This document shows positions 6,786 through 14,113 of a stretch of DNA of 14,113 nucleotides, in pieces. Source of the DNA: Bacteroidia bacterium. Lineage in GTDB: Bacteria > Bacteroidota > Bacteroidia > AKYH767-A > OLB10. Made by a program: the position numbers and the translations under genes. Each line of letters starts with the position of its first letter. Position 1 is the stretch's first letter. Location: assembly GCA_025450095.1 (NCBI GenBank), contig JANWID010000151.1, positions 1-14,113 on the forward strand, read 5' to 3'. A model generated the notes under the pieces. That model worked only from the letters and a program-made list of their open reading frames with translations, did no database searches and was not told the DNA's origin.

Positions 6786-8417
6786 ATGCGTTACTTCTTC
6801 ACATTGCTGTTATCTATTATAGGAGCACACAATTCTGCAAACGGACAAAATTTCCAGTGGGCAAAACAAATAGGTGGGTCAGTTGTCCAAACATGTTTTT
6901 CAATTGCAGTTGATGATACAGGAAATGTATATACCATCGGACACTTTGACGGAACTGCTGACTTTGACCCAGGTACCGGTATTTATAACCTGACCTCTGC
7001 CGGTAGTTTTGATATATTTATTTCCAAAATGGATGTTTCCGGGAATTTCATCTGGACAAAGCAAGTGGGAGGAACAGGATTTGATTTTGGACGAAGCGTT
7101 TTTCTGGATAACACGGGAAGCATTTACATAACAGGTCACTTTAATAACACAGTTGACTTTGATCCAGGACCCGGCAGGTTTTTACTAACATCATGCGGCA
7201 CCTCTGATATTTATATTGAAAAGTTGGATAACTCCGGCAATTTCATTTGGGCTGAAAAAACTGGAAGTACAGGAAATGACCAGGGACGCGACATTGTTGT
7301 TGGCATTAATGGAAATATTTATGTTACCGGATACTTCTCTGATATTATAGACGCTGACCCCGGTCCGGGAATATATAATATGACCTCTGCAGGTAGCTAT
7401 GACAATTTTGTTACCAAGCTGGATCCTTCAGGAAGTTTTCTGTGGTCAAAACAAATTGGTGGATCAGGAAGTGACTTTAGTTTTTCCGTCGCTGTTGATG
7501 TGAATGAAAATGTTTATACGACGGGGGGCTTTGACGGAACAGTTGATTTTGATCCGGGTATTGGTATTTTTTACCTGAACGCAGTCGGATCATCGGATAT
7601 TTTTGTTTCCAAATTTAATGCTTCAGGCAATTTTATCTGGGCAAAGCAAATGGGGGGAACGAGCAGTGGTGATGTAGGTCAGTCGATCGCAGTTGATATT
7701 AACGGAAGTGTCTATACGACGGGAGTATTTATGAACACTGCAGATTTTGACCCCGGCACAGGAACATATAACCTGATTTCAGCGGGTGCCAGGGATATTT
7801 TTGTATCCAGGCTGGACAGTTCCGGAGTTTTCATGTGGGCTGATCGAATTGGAGGGCCCAATGAAGATTATTCATCCTCTGTTGTAGTCGATGATGGCGG
7901 AAATGTTTATTCAACAGGGCACATCGATTACGTTCTCTATATTTCGAAAACAGACTCATCCGGAATTTCCACAATGACAACACTTATCAGCGGATCAGGG
8001 GGTCTGGCAGGCCATGCTATGACGATTGATACGGTTGGAAATATTTTTACTACAGGCTACTTTTCCGGAACAGTCGATTTTGATCCTGGTACAGGTCTCT
8101 ATAATATAACCTCGACAACCCAATCAGATGTTTTTGTTTTGAAATTATCAGATATACCTTCCGCTATTATGGAAAGTAATTTTTCATTCAATGAAACGTA
8201 TGTATACCCGAATCCAACCATGGGAAAAATCAATATAACAGGTTCGGGTATTATTGATATGATAATAATAACAAATGCACTCGGTCAGATTATTTATGAA
8301 GATAAACCAGGAAAAGAAAAAGTTACTGTACAAATTGACAACGCAGGAATATATTTTGTTCAAATAATCTCTGGTAACCAGGCGATCACTAAAAAGGCAA
8401 TTGTTAAAAAGTTTTAG
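6786..8417 (+). CDS. Secreted seven-repeat (SBBP-type) beta-propeller protein with T9SS type A sorting domain
   Basis: A 543-residue protein in three parts. Residues 1-20 are a signal peptide with likely cleavage at ANG-QN. Residues 23-458 are seven tandem units, five of 65-66 residues, one of 64 and one of 46, each with the pattern F-x-W-x-K-x-x-G-G, a V-D-x-x-G-N-V-Y-x-T-G strand, a D-F-D-P-G-x-G loop and S-D-I-F-V-S-K-x-D-x-S-G-N. This is the SBBP/YncE-like repeat style found in Bacteroidota surface proteins and predicts a seven-bladed propeller. Residues 472-543 are a C-terminal type A sorting domain: YPNPTMGKINI, a short central strand region with ITNALGQIIYE, and a closing GIYFVQIISGNQAITKKAIVKK. 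Such proteins are carried by the T9SS to the cell surface or medium, so this is probably a cargo of the machine encoded just upstream. Its ligand or role is unknown. The gene is visibly richer in A and T than the gld genes. Confidence 0.9.
   Translation: MRYFFTLLLSIIGAHNSANGQNFQWAKQIGGSVVQTCFSIAVDDTGNVYTIGHFDGTADFDPGTGIYNLTSAGSFDIFISKMDVSGNFIWTKQVGGTGFDFGRSVFLDNTGSIYITGHFNNTVDFDPGPGRFLLTSCGTSDIYIEKLDNSGNFIWAEKTGSTGNDQGRDIVVGINGNIYVTGYFSDIIDADPGPGIYNMTSAGSYDNFVTKLDPSGSFLWSKQIGGSGSDFSFSVAVDVNENVYTTGGFDGTVDFDPGIGIFYLNAVGSSDIFVSKFNASGNFIWAKQMGGTSSGDVGQSIAVDINGSVYTTGVFMNTADFDPGTGTYNLISAGARDIFVSRLDSSGVFMWADRIGGPNEDYSSSVVVDDGGNVYSTGHIDYVLYISKTDSSGISTMTTLISGSGGLAGHAMTIDTVGNIFTTGYFSGTVDFDPGTGLYNITSTTQSDVFVLKLSDIPSAIMESNFSFNETYVYPNPTMGKINITGSGIIDMIIITNALGQIIYEDKPGKEKVTVQIDNAGIYFVQIISGNQAITKKAIVKKF
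6852..8159 (+). repeat. Seven tandem protein repeats (about 195 bases each, sixth shortened)
   Basis: Units by residue: 23-87, 88-152, 153-217, 218-282, 283-348, 349-394, 395-458. The D-F-D-P-G loop is present in units 1, 2, 4, 5 and 7, appears as D-A-D-P-G in unit 3, and is absent from unit 6, which is about 19 residues shorter. The DNA has diverged between units, so this is an old protein-level repeat, not a recent duplication. Confidence 0.88.
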
Positions 8418-8502
8418 GAATTTTAACATCTGGGAACATAGAATCTGTAAATTATGATATTATTTTTCCTGAGTTTCTATGCGGTTCAATCTAATTTCAA
8501 GA

Positions 8503-8823
8503 TCAGTGATTGTGACCCTCATGATCATCATGCATATTAGCTGCTGTATCTGCAACAGCAGTAGTGTCTGTTGAAATGGAGGTTGTAGCACCTTTATAAT
8601 CCGGATTTTTAACCAGGTCCATGCCGCATACTTTACAGACCCCGGGTTCCATGGAGCCACTCTCTTCACAATGCATCGGGCAGATGTATGCATGTACAGT
8701 ATCGATAACCGCTAATTGTTCGGTATTGGCATCAGCAGCAGCTTCTTTATTTTTCCCACCACCACAGGCAATAAATAATACGGAAGCGACAAGCATTACT
8801 GGTAAAAATCTGGTTAGTTTCAT
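8503..8823 (-). CDS. Small heavy-metal-binding-domain lipoprotein with His-rich tail
   Basis: A 106-residue lipoprotein. The N-terminus MKLTRFLPVMLVASVLFIAC ends in a lipobox-like FIAC (Phe at -3 is less usual), so Cys20 is the likely lipidated residue, followed by GGGKNK. Residues 45-74 are a heavy-metal-binding domain (the HMBD found in CusB-type and copper proteins): AYICPMHCEESGSMEPGVCKVCGMDLVKNP, in which Cys48, His51, Cys52, Cys63, Cys66 and Met68 can bind metal. The tail is Thr/Ala-rich and ends in MHDDHEGHNH, a second likely metal site. It probably buffers or senses copper or a similar soft metal in the periplasm; the metal is inferred. It lies 45 bases downstream of icmF on the same strand and may share its transcript, though no functional link is obvious. 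Confidence 0.85.
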   Translation of the reverse strand: MKLTRFLPVMLVASVLFIACGGGKNKEAAADANTEQLAVIDTVHAYICPMHCEESGSMEPGVCKVCGMDLVKNPDYKGATTSISTDTTAVADTAANMHDDHEGHNH

Positions 8824-8868
8824 ATGTTTTGAATTTGTTTCTTTTATTTTTTATTTATCATTCATCAA

Positions 8869-11800
8869 TTACATATTTCTGCGGTACTGACCGCCTACTT
8901 CAAATAATGCTCCGGTAATCTGACCAAGTGAACAGTATTTTGAAGCTTCCATAATTTTTTCAAACATATTCTGATTATGAATTGCTGTGAGTTGCAGATC
9001 ATGAAGAATATCTTTTGACACGCTTTCATGATGCTTATGCAGATTCCGCAGCGTGGTGATTTGAAATTCTTTTTCTTCCGGTGTGGCCCGGATGACTTCA
9101 CGTGGCAGAATAGTCGGAGAACCTTTTGATGATAAAAAAGTATTCACTCCAATTATGGGCAACTCTCCCGTATGCTTGAGAGTTTCATAATAAAGTGATT
9201 CCTCCTGTATTTTACCCCTTTGATACATGGTTTCCATAGCGCCAAGCACACCACCGCGTTCTGTTATCCGGTCGAATTCAGAAAGCACAGCTGCTTCTAC
9301 CAGATCGGTTAGCTCATCAATAATAAATGATCCTTGCAAAGGATTTTCATTCTTCGCCAAACCGAGCTCACGATTAATGATCAGCTGAATGGCCATTGCT
9401 CTGCGAACACTTTCTTCGGTGGGTGTTGTGATCGCTTCGTCATAGGCATTGGTATGAAGAGAATTGCAATTATCATAGATCGCGTAAAGCGCCTGTAATG
9501 TTGTACGGATATCGTTGAAATCAATTTCCTGTGCATGCAACGAACGACCGGATGTCTGAATGTGATATTTAAGCATCTGGGAACGTTCATTGGCTTTGTA
9601 TTTAAGCTTCATTGCTTTTGCCCAGATCCTCCGTGCTACGCGTCCAATAACTGCGTATTCAGGATCCACTCCGTTCGAAAAGAAAAACGAAAGGTTGGGA
9701 GCAAATTCATTTACATCCATCCCGCGGCTTGCATAATATTCTACATATGTAAAACCGTTAGCCAGCGTAAATGCCAGCTGTGTGATCGGATTCGCACCTG
9801 CTTCAGCAATATGATATCCTGAAATGGAAACCGAATAGAAATTGCGAATATTGTTTGTAATAAAATATTGCTGCATATCACCCATCAGCCGTAGCGAGAA
9901 TTCCGTGGAGAAAATACACGTATTCTGTGCCTGGTCTTCTTTAAGGATATCAGCCTGTACAGTGCCCCGAACTGTAGCAAGGGTTTCGTTTTTTATTTTA
10001 TCATAAATCTCGCGTGGCAATACCTGGTCACCGGTTACACCAAGCAGCATCAGTCCAAGGCCGTTGTTTCCTTCCGGTACAGGGAAATTATAAAGCGGTT
10101 GTGTTAAACCTGTTTTTGCAAATATTTTACGGATCTTTTCCTTTGTTTCCTTTTCGAGTCCGTTTTTATGAATATAAATTTCGCATTGCTGATCAATAGC
10201 AGCATTCATGAAAAATGCGCCTACAATTGCGGCTGGACCATTAATAGTCATCGATACCGATGTTGCCGGATCGCAAAGATTAAAACCGGAATAAAGTTTC
10301 TTGGCATCATCCAGGCAACATACCGAAACACCGGCGTTGCCAATTTTTCCAAAGATATCAGGCCGGTAATCGGGATCCTGACCATACAACGTCACGGAAT
10401 CAAACGCTGTGGATAAACGTTTTGCAGGAAGGTCAAGCGATACATAATGAAAACGCTTGTTGGTCCTTTCCGGGCAACCTTCACCTGCGAACATCCTGGT
10501 TGGATCTTCATTTTCCCGTTTAAAGCGGAATACACCCGATGTGAACGGGAATTCTCCCGGAACATTTTCCTGCAAAAGCCATTTGAGTAAATCACCCCAG
10601 GCTTTGAACCTGGGAAGCGCCACTTTAGGTATGCGCTGTCTTGATAATGATTCCGTGTAAGTTTGAATCCTTAGTGTTTTCTGCCGTACCTGGAATTCGT
10701 AAAATTCATTGCGGTAATTTTCCGCCTTAGCGGGAAAATCTTCCAGCAGTTTCAGGTTATTTCCATCGAGCTGTAGTTGCAGCTCTTTTAGCTTTTGATC
10801 AAGTAAACCGGTTAAAGAAGAATCCGGATTCCCTTCGATTCGCAGCATTTGAAGCGTGGTATGCAATGCATACAGCTTTTGTGCAGTTTCCGACTGTTCT
10901 ATAACCCAATTATCATAATTACGGTTATTTTCAGAGATCTCACTGAGATATCGTGTCCGGTGTGGTGGAATGATGTAAATTTTTTCACTCACTTCCTCGC
11001 TTACATGAAAATCGGAATGTAAAGGGGCACCGGTCTCATCCGTAATTTTATTCATAACGGCCCTGTATAAACGATTCATGCCGGGATCGTTAAATTGTGA
11101 CGCAATGGTGCCGAATACCGGGAGCGAATCGTCAGAAGTATCCCAAATCTGGTGATTTCGCTTATATTGTTTCTTCACATCTCTCAATGCATCAGTAGCA
11201 CCCCGCTTATCGAATTTATTCAGCGCAATAATGTCTGCAAAGTCCAGCATATCGATTTTTTCAAGCTGGGTTGCAGCACCATACTCAGGTGTCATAACAT
11301 AAAGTGAAACATCGCTGTGATCGGTGATCTCCGTATCCGATTGCCCGATACCGGATGTTTCCAGTATAATAAGATCGTACCCGGCAGCCTTAACAATGGA
11401 AATGGCTTCCTTAACATGTTTGGAAAGAGCCAGGTTGCTCTGGCGCGTCGCCAGGGAACGCATATACACCCGCGGATTGTGGATGGCGTTCATACGGATG
11501 CGGTCGCCCAGCAATGCCCCGCCGGTTTTACGTTTTGAAGGATCAACGGAAATTATGGCTACCGTTTTATCCTTGAACTCCAGCAGAAAACGTCGCACCA
11601 GTTCATCAACAAGGGATGATTTTCCCGCACCACCTGTTCCGGTTATTCCTAAAACCGGCGCGTTGTGTTTTGCAACTTCTTCCTGGATCTGTTCATGAAA
11701 CGGAACAAATCCATCCGGGTTGTTCTCTGCAGCGGAGATCAAAGTAGCAATTGCTTTCTGATCTTTTGTTGTGATCCTGCTGATCTCACCATTCAGATTC

Positions 11801-12243
11801 ATGCCTGTTGCAAAATCGGCGAGTTTCAGCATATCATTGATCATTCCTTGCAGTCCCATAGCACGACCATCATCAGGAGAATAAATACGTGAAATACCAT
11901 ATTGCTGTAATTCCCGGATCTCTTCTGGCAGAATAACACCACCACCACCACCAAATATTTTTATGTGAGAGCAACCGCGTTCCTTTAGCAGATCATACAT
12001 GTATTTGAAATATTCCATGTGCCCACCCTGGTAACTGGTGAGTGCAATTGCATTGGCATCTTCCTGGATGGCGCACTCAACCACTTCAAGGGCGCTGCGG
12101 TCGTGACCCAGGTGAATAACTTCCGCTCCACTGGCCTGGATAATTCTGCGCATGATGTTAATGGAAGCATCATGACCATCGAAAAGACTGGCAGCAGTAA
12201 CTACGCGTATCTTATTTCTGGGGACGTATTTTTCGGTTTCCAT
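8869..12243 (-). CDS. icmF: Fused isobutyryl-CoA mutase (IcmF): B12 domain, G-protein chaperone and mutase in one chain
   Basis: A 1124-residue adenosylcobalamin enzyme that interconverts isobutyryl-CoA and n-butyryl-CoA; some members also act on isovaleryl/pivalyl-CoA. Residues about 12-140 are the cobalamin-binding domain with DGHDAS (22-27, His24 the cobalt ligand), SYQGGH and a GGGGG loop. Residues about 195-420 are a MeaB-like GTPase with P-loop GTGGAGKS (202-209) and NKFD (342-345). From about residue 560 the mutase barrel follows, opening with the IcmF signature [18 protein letters not shown] and including [10 protein letters not shown] and [20 protein letters not shown]. Phe585 stands where methylmalonyl-CoA mutase has Tyr89, and Gln773 (AQNTCIF) where it has Arg207; this Phe/Gln pair is the mark of isobutyryl- over methylmalonyl-CoA mutase. 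The length is full for the family and no lesion was seen. It is divergent from the DUF218 gene. Confidence 0.95.
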   Translation of the reverse strand: METEKYVPRNKIRVVTAASLFDGHDASINIMRRIIQASGAEVIHLGHDRSALEVVECAIQEDANAIALTSYQGGHMEYFKYMYDLLKERGCSHIKIFGGGGGVILPEEIRELQQYGISRIYSPDDGRAMGLQGMINDMLKLADFATGMNLNGEISRITTKDQKAIATLISAAENNPDGFVPFHEQIQEEVAKHNAPVLGITGTGGAGKSSLVDELVRRFLLEFKDKTVAIISVDPSKRKTGGALLGDRIRMNAIHNPRVYMRSLATRQSNLALSKHVKEAISIVKAAGYDLIILETSGIGQSDTEITDHSDVSLYVMTPEYGAATQLEKIDMLDFADIIALNKFDKRGATDALRDVKKQYKRNHQIWDTSDDSLPVFGTIASQFNDPGMNRLYRAVMNKITDETGAPLHSDFHVSEEVSEKIYIIPPHRTRYLSEISENNRNYDNWVIEQSETAQKLYALHTTLQMLRIEGNPDSSLTGLLDQKLKELQLQLDGNNLKLLEDFPAKAENYRNEFYEFQVRQKTLRIQTYTESLSRQRIPKVALPRFKAWGDLLKWLLQENVPGEFPFTSGVFRFKRENEDPTRMFAGEGCPERTNKRFHYVSLDLPAKRLSTAFDSVTLYGQDPDYRPDIFGKIGNAGVSVCCLDDAKKLYSGFNLCDPATSVSMTINGPAAIVGAFFMNAAIDQQCEIYIHKNGLEKETKEKIRKIFAKTGLTQPLYNFPVPEGNNGLGLMLLGVTGDQVLPREIYDKIKNETLATVRGTVQADILKEDQAQNTCIFSTEFSLRLMGDMQQYFITNNIRNFYSVSISGYHIAEAGANPITQLAFTLANGFTYVEYYASRGMDVNEFAPNLSFFFSNGVDPEYAVIGRVARRIWAKAMKLKYKANERSQMLKYHIQTSGRSLHAQEIDFNDIRTTLQALYAIYDNCNSLHTNAYDEAITTPTEESVRRAMAIQLIINRELGLAKNENPLQGSFIIDELTDLVEAAVLSEFDRITERGGVLGAMETMYQRGKIQEESLYYETLKHTGELPIIGVNTFLSSKGSPTILPREVIRATPEEKEFQITTLRNLHKHHESVSKDILHDLQLTAIHNQNMFEKIMEASKYCSLGQITGALFEVGGQYRRNM

Positions 12244-12261
12244 AAAAGTATTGCTCGGTCA

Positions 12262-12269
12262 CAAATTTA
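12262..12269 (-). promoter_or_regulatory. -7 box of the icmF promoter
   Basis: On the minus strand TAAATTTG matches TAnnTTTG exactly. Transcription would start near 12255, about 12 bases before the ATG at 12243. No clear TTG/TTTG box is found 17-23 bases upstream. Confidence 0.45.
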
Positions 12270-12387
12270 TGAAAAATAAGGGGATTGACTTTTTGGTAAG
12301 TAATTATCTAATTATCAATGTATTATAGCGAAATCATGGTTTGATTTTTACAATGATTTTAGGGAACGGTTAAAATACCTTTTTTAG

Positions 12388-12395
12388 TAAGTTTG
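12388..12395 (+). promoter_or_regulatory. -7 box directly before the DUF218 gene
   Basis: TAAGTTTG matches TAnnTTTG exactly and ends 6 bases before the ATG at 12402. Transcription from it would start at or next to the ATG, giving a leaderless or nearly leaderless mRNA. No upstream TTTG box at the usual distance was found, so its use is uncertain. Confidence 0.35.
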
Positions 12396-12401
12396 CCTGC
12401 C

Positions 12402-13169
12402 ATGTTTTTTTATCTCTCCAAAATCCTGAATTTCCTGGTTTCGCCTTTTACCTGGTTCATCATTTTGGCGTTGATAGGTTTGATGGGCAACAAACCGGAA
12501 CGAAAACGGAAATGGTGGTTCGCAGCGTTTATTGTTTTGTTCATTTTCTCAAATCCATTCCTTGCGAATGAAGTTATGCAGCGGTGGGAGATACAACCGA
12601 TTCGAACGGAATCTATAAAAGAACCTTATGATGTTGGAATCCTACTGGGTGGAAGCCTCCAGTCATTCGACATTGTCAACAGCAGACCAATATATAGTCA
12701 GAGTGTAGATCGTTTATTGCAAACTATTGCACTTTACAAAAGCGGTAAGATAAAAAAGATATTGCTTTCGGGTGGATCCGGATCAGTGACACGGCCCGGG
12801 GAAAGAGAAGCTGAAATCATTTTAAAGGTAATGGAAGAAACCGGCATACCAGCCCGTGATATCATCATCGAAAATCAATCAAGGAATACATATGAAAACG
12901 CAATCTATACTGTAAAGATCCTGAAAGAACGAAAAGCAGGCGATAGGTTATTGCTGATCACTTCATCATTTCATATGCGAAGGTCGATGGCATGTTTCCG
13001 GAAAGCGGGATTAGTTCCTGATGCCTTCCCGGTAGATCCCCGTTCGCACCAGCATAAGTATACTCCTGAAAACTCTGTTTTACCGCACCCGGGCGCATTG
13101 CTTACGTGGGATGCACTGATTCATGAATGGCTGGGAATAATGTCTTATCGTCTTGCCGGGTACATCTGA
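12402..13169 (+). CDS. DUF218 / YdcF-ElyC-SanA family membrane protein
   Basis: A 255-residue protein from ATG 12402. A TTG at 12393 would add three residues but lies inside a perfect -7 promoter box, so I prefer the ATG. Two N-terminal membrane helices (about residues 10-28 and 38-55) flank a basic loop (NKPERKRK). The rest is a DUF218 domain: VGILLGG (78-84), ILLSGGSGS (120-128), ENQSRNTYENA (157-167) and ITSSFHMRRS (186-195), which holds the family's conserved TS-x-x-H-x-x-R. Family members such as ElyC and SanA act in envelope integrity and peptidoglycan or lipid-carrier homeostasis; no enzyme reaction is established. Its closely following neighbour, an OmpH/Skp-like protein 46 bases on, also points to an envelope role and a shared transcript. 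Confidence 0.88.
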   Translation: MFFYLSKILNFLVSPFTWFIILALIGLMGNKPERKRKWWFAAFIVLFIFSNPFLANEVMQRWEIQPIRTESIKEPYDVGILLGGSLQSFDIVNSRPIYSQSVDRLLQTIALYKSGKIKKILLSGGSGSVTRPGEREAEIILKVMEETGIPARDIIIENQSRNTYENAIYTVKILKERKAGDRLLLITSSFHMRRSMACFRKAGLVPDAFPVDPRSHQHKYTPENSVLPHPGALLTWDALIHEWLGIMSYRLAGYI

Positions 13170-13215
13170 TCATTAAACAAAAAGATTACATTTATAACTT
13201 CTAAAAAATAAAAAA

Positions 13216-13791
13216 TTGAAAAACGTATCTTTAATTCTGAACATAATTTTATTGGCTGCAGTAGCATTCTTGTATTACAAAGTATATCAGAAACCAGAAA
13301 ATGTGGTAGCACCGGTAAGCCTTGATCCGGGAACAGGTATGCCTTCAAATGCAATTGTTTTTCTGAACTCTGATACATTATTGAACGATTATAATTTTTT
13401 CAATGCGATGAAAGATAAACTGGAAAATAAACAGGATAGCATCGACAAGGCACTGAACATAAGAGCAAAAATGCTGGAGCAGGACGTAGTGCGTTACCAG
13501 GAACGGGCCGGCACTATGTCACCAGAACAACGTGCGCAGGAAGAAGAAAAACTTATGGCACGACAGCAGAACCTGATGCAACAGAAGCAAACCTTAGTAG
13601 ACGAACTACAGGAAGAAGAATCAGTGATGAACGATTCCATACATGACAATCTCACACGATACCTAAGAGAATATAATAAAGAAAAAAAATACCTGTACAT
13701 TCTCGGCTACCAGCGCGGTAGCGGAATTTTACTTGCGAATGATTCTCTTGATATAACTAAAGAGGTGCTTGAAGGGCTGAATAAGAAGTAA
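13216..13791 (+). CDS. OmpH/Skp-like periplasmic protein with N-terminal membrane anchor, TTG start
   Basis: A 191-residue protein. The start is TTG: the next in-frame ATG (codon 42) would remove the hydrophobic N-terminus, while MKNVSLILNIILLAAVAFLYYKVY from TTG gives a good membrane anchor. No obvious signal peptidase site follows, so it is probably retained in the inner membrane facing the periplasm. AIVFLNSDTLLNDYNFFNAMKDKLE (residues 46-70) is the OmpH/Skp opening strand and helix. Residues about 62-155 form a long charged coiled coil rich in Glu, Gln and Lys (the Skp tentacle), and the chain closes with the strand YLYILGYQRGSGILLANDSLDIT and a helix EVLEGLNKK. Skp-type proteins chaperone outer-membrane proteins. 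It lies 46 bases after the DUF218 gene. An A-rich leader without a Shine-Dalgarno sequence precedes it. Confidence 0.85.
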   Translation: MKNVSLILNIILLAAVAFLYYKVYQKPENVVAPVSLDPGTGMPSNAIVFLNSDTLLNDYNFFNAMKDKLENKQDSIDKALNIRAKMLEQDVVRYQERAGTMSPEQRAQEEEKLMARQQNLMQQKQTLVDELQEEESVMNDSIHDNLTRYLREYNKEKKYLYILGYQRGSGILLANDSLDITKEVLEGLNKK

Positions 13792-13904
13792 GTTCATCAA
13801 TCTTTTGAATTTATTTTAGAAATATATTCATATTCGGCTATTTGTCATTCTTACTTTTAATGAATATTTTAGCTAATGATAAATAATTTGAAGCACTGAT
13901 TTAA

Positions 13905-14113
13905 ATGAAATACATAAAATATCAAACCAGGTCAGGTATCATTTATTATTATTTTTTCTTTGCAGCCATTTTGTTTCCATTTTTATTGAAATCACAGGGT
14001 TTAAGTTCTAATCCAGAAATTCAAAAAGAATTTGGGTTAATTGAAAATATAAAATCCATAAAGGAATTTAAGATATTATTTACGTATGACGGAATGAGAG
14101 TTGGAAGGTTTGA
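13905..14113 (+). CDS. Unrecognised protein, N-terminal part (3' end outside window)
   Basis: An ATG at 13905 opens a frame of 69 codons that is still open at the window end. The N-terminus (MKYIKYQTRSGIIYYYFFFA, hydrophobic through about residue 28, then LKSQGLSSN) could be a signal peptide with cleavage near SQG-LS, or a membrane anchor. The rest (NPEIQKEFGLIENIKSIKEF, then FTYDGMRVGRF) is charged and fits no family I can name. It has an AT-rich codon use like the propeller gene and lies 113 bases after the OmpH-like gene. Both the reading and function are tentative. Confidence 0.5.
   Translation, partial: MKYIKYQTRSGIIYYYFFFAAILFPFLLKSQGLSSNPEIQKEFGLIENIKSIKEFKILFTYDGMRVGRF

Noticed and set aside
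6852..8159. CRISPR-like or recent DNA tandem repeat
   Set aside because: Periodicity is at the protein level (units of about 65 residues) inside one open frame, and the DNA of the units has diverged.
8440..8486. CATAGAA / TTCTATG inverted repeat between the convergent propeller and lipoprotein genes
   Set aside because: The 7-bp AT-rich arms are over 30 bases apart with no stable stem or T-run; too weak to call a terminator.
11324..11698. 124-codon open frame on the + strand opposite icmF
   Set aside because: It lies wholly within the conserved GTPase part of icmF, has no recognisable protein features, and is explained as an antisense shadow.
8869..12243. Methylmalonyl-CoA mutase large subunit
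   Set aside because: The chain also holds an internal MeaB-like GTPase and N-terminal B12 domain, and has the Phe585/Gln773 pair of isobutyryl-CoA mutases.
12393..12401. TTG start for the DUF218 gene, adding three residues
   Set aside because: An ATG lies three codons later with the same membrane helix, and the TTG is inside an exact -7 promoter box.

Overview
The window is chromosomal DNA from a member of the Bacteroidota. Evidence: a complete type IX secretion / gliding motor cluster (porP/sprF-like, gldK, gldL, gldM, gldN), a secreted protein with a type A T9SS sorting tail, several starts without a Shine-Dalgarno sequence, and matches to the Bacteroidota -7 promoter motif TAnnTTTG. No tRNA, rRNA, CRISPR array, transposase or phage gene was seen. 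Species cannot be fixed from sequence alone.

Layout. Positions 1-465 hold the 3' end of an arginase-family formimidoylglutamase. After a 305-base AT-rich gap, positions 771-6519 carry the T9SS core in the order porP/sprF, gldK, gldL, gldM, gldN, all on the + strand, closed by a near-ideal hairpin terminator. In this system GldL and GldM form the inner-membrane proton-driven motor, GldK and GldN form the periplasmic ring under the outer membrane, and PorP/SprF-type proteins sit in the outer membrane. Positions 6786-8417 encode a probable cargo of the same system: signal peptide, seven propeller-type repeats and a C-terminal sorting domain.

On the - strand lie a large fused acyl-CoA mutase (IcmF, 12243-8869) and, 45 bases downstream, a small metal-binding lipoprotein (8823-8503). 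Diverging from icmF on the + strand are a DUF218/YdcF-like membrane protein and an OmpH/Skp-like protein, then the start of an unrecognised gene cut by the window end.

The main anomaly is in gldM. A single in-frame TAA at 4878-4880 interrupts an otherwise intact 530-codon reading frame, with no frameshift and no other lesion. GldM is essential to the T9SS motor in studied species, so this is a sequencing or assembly error, a very recent nonsense mutation, or a read-through/split gene. I saw no wholly new system; the rest is known families in a familiar arrangement.
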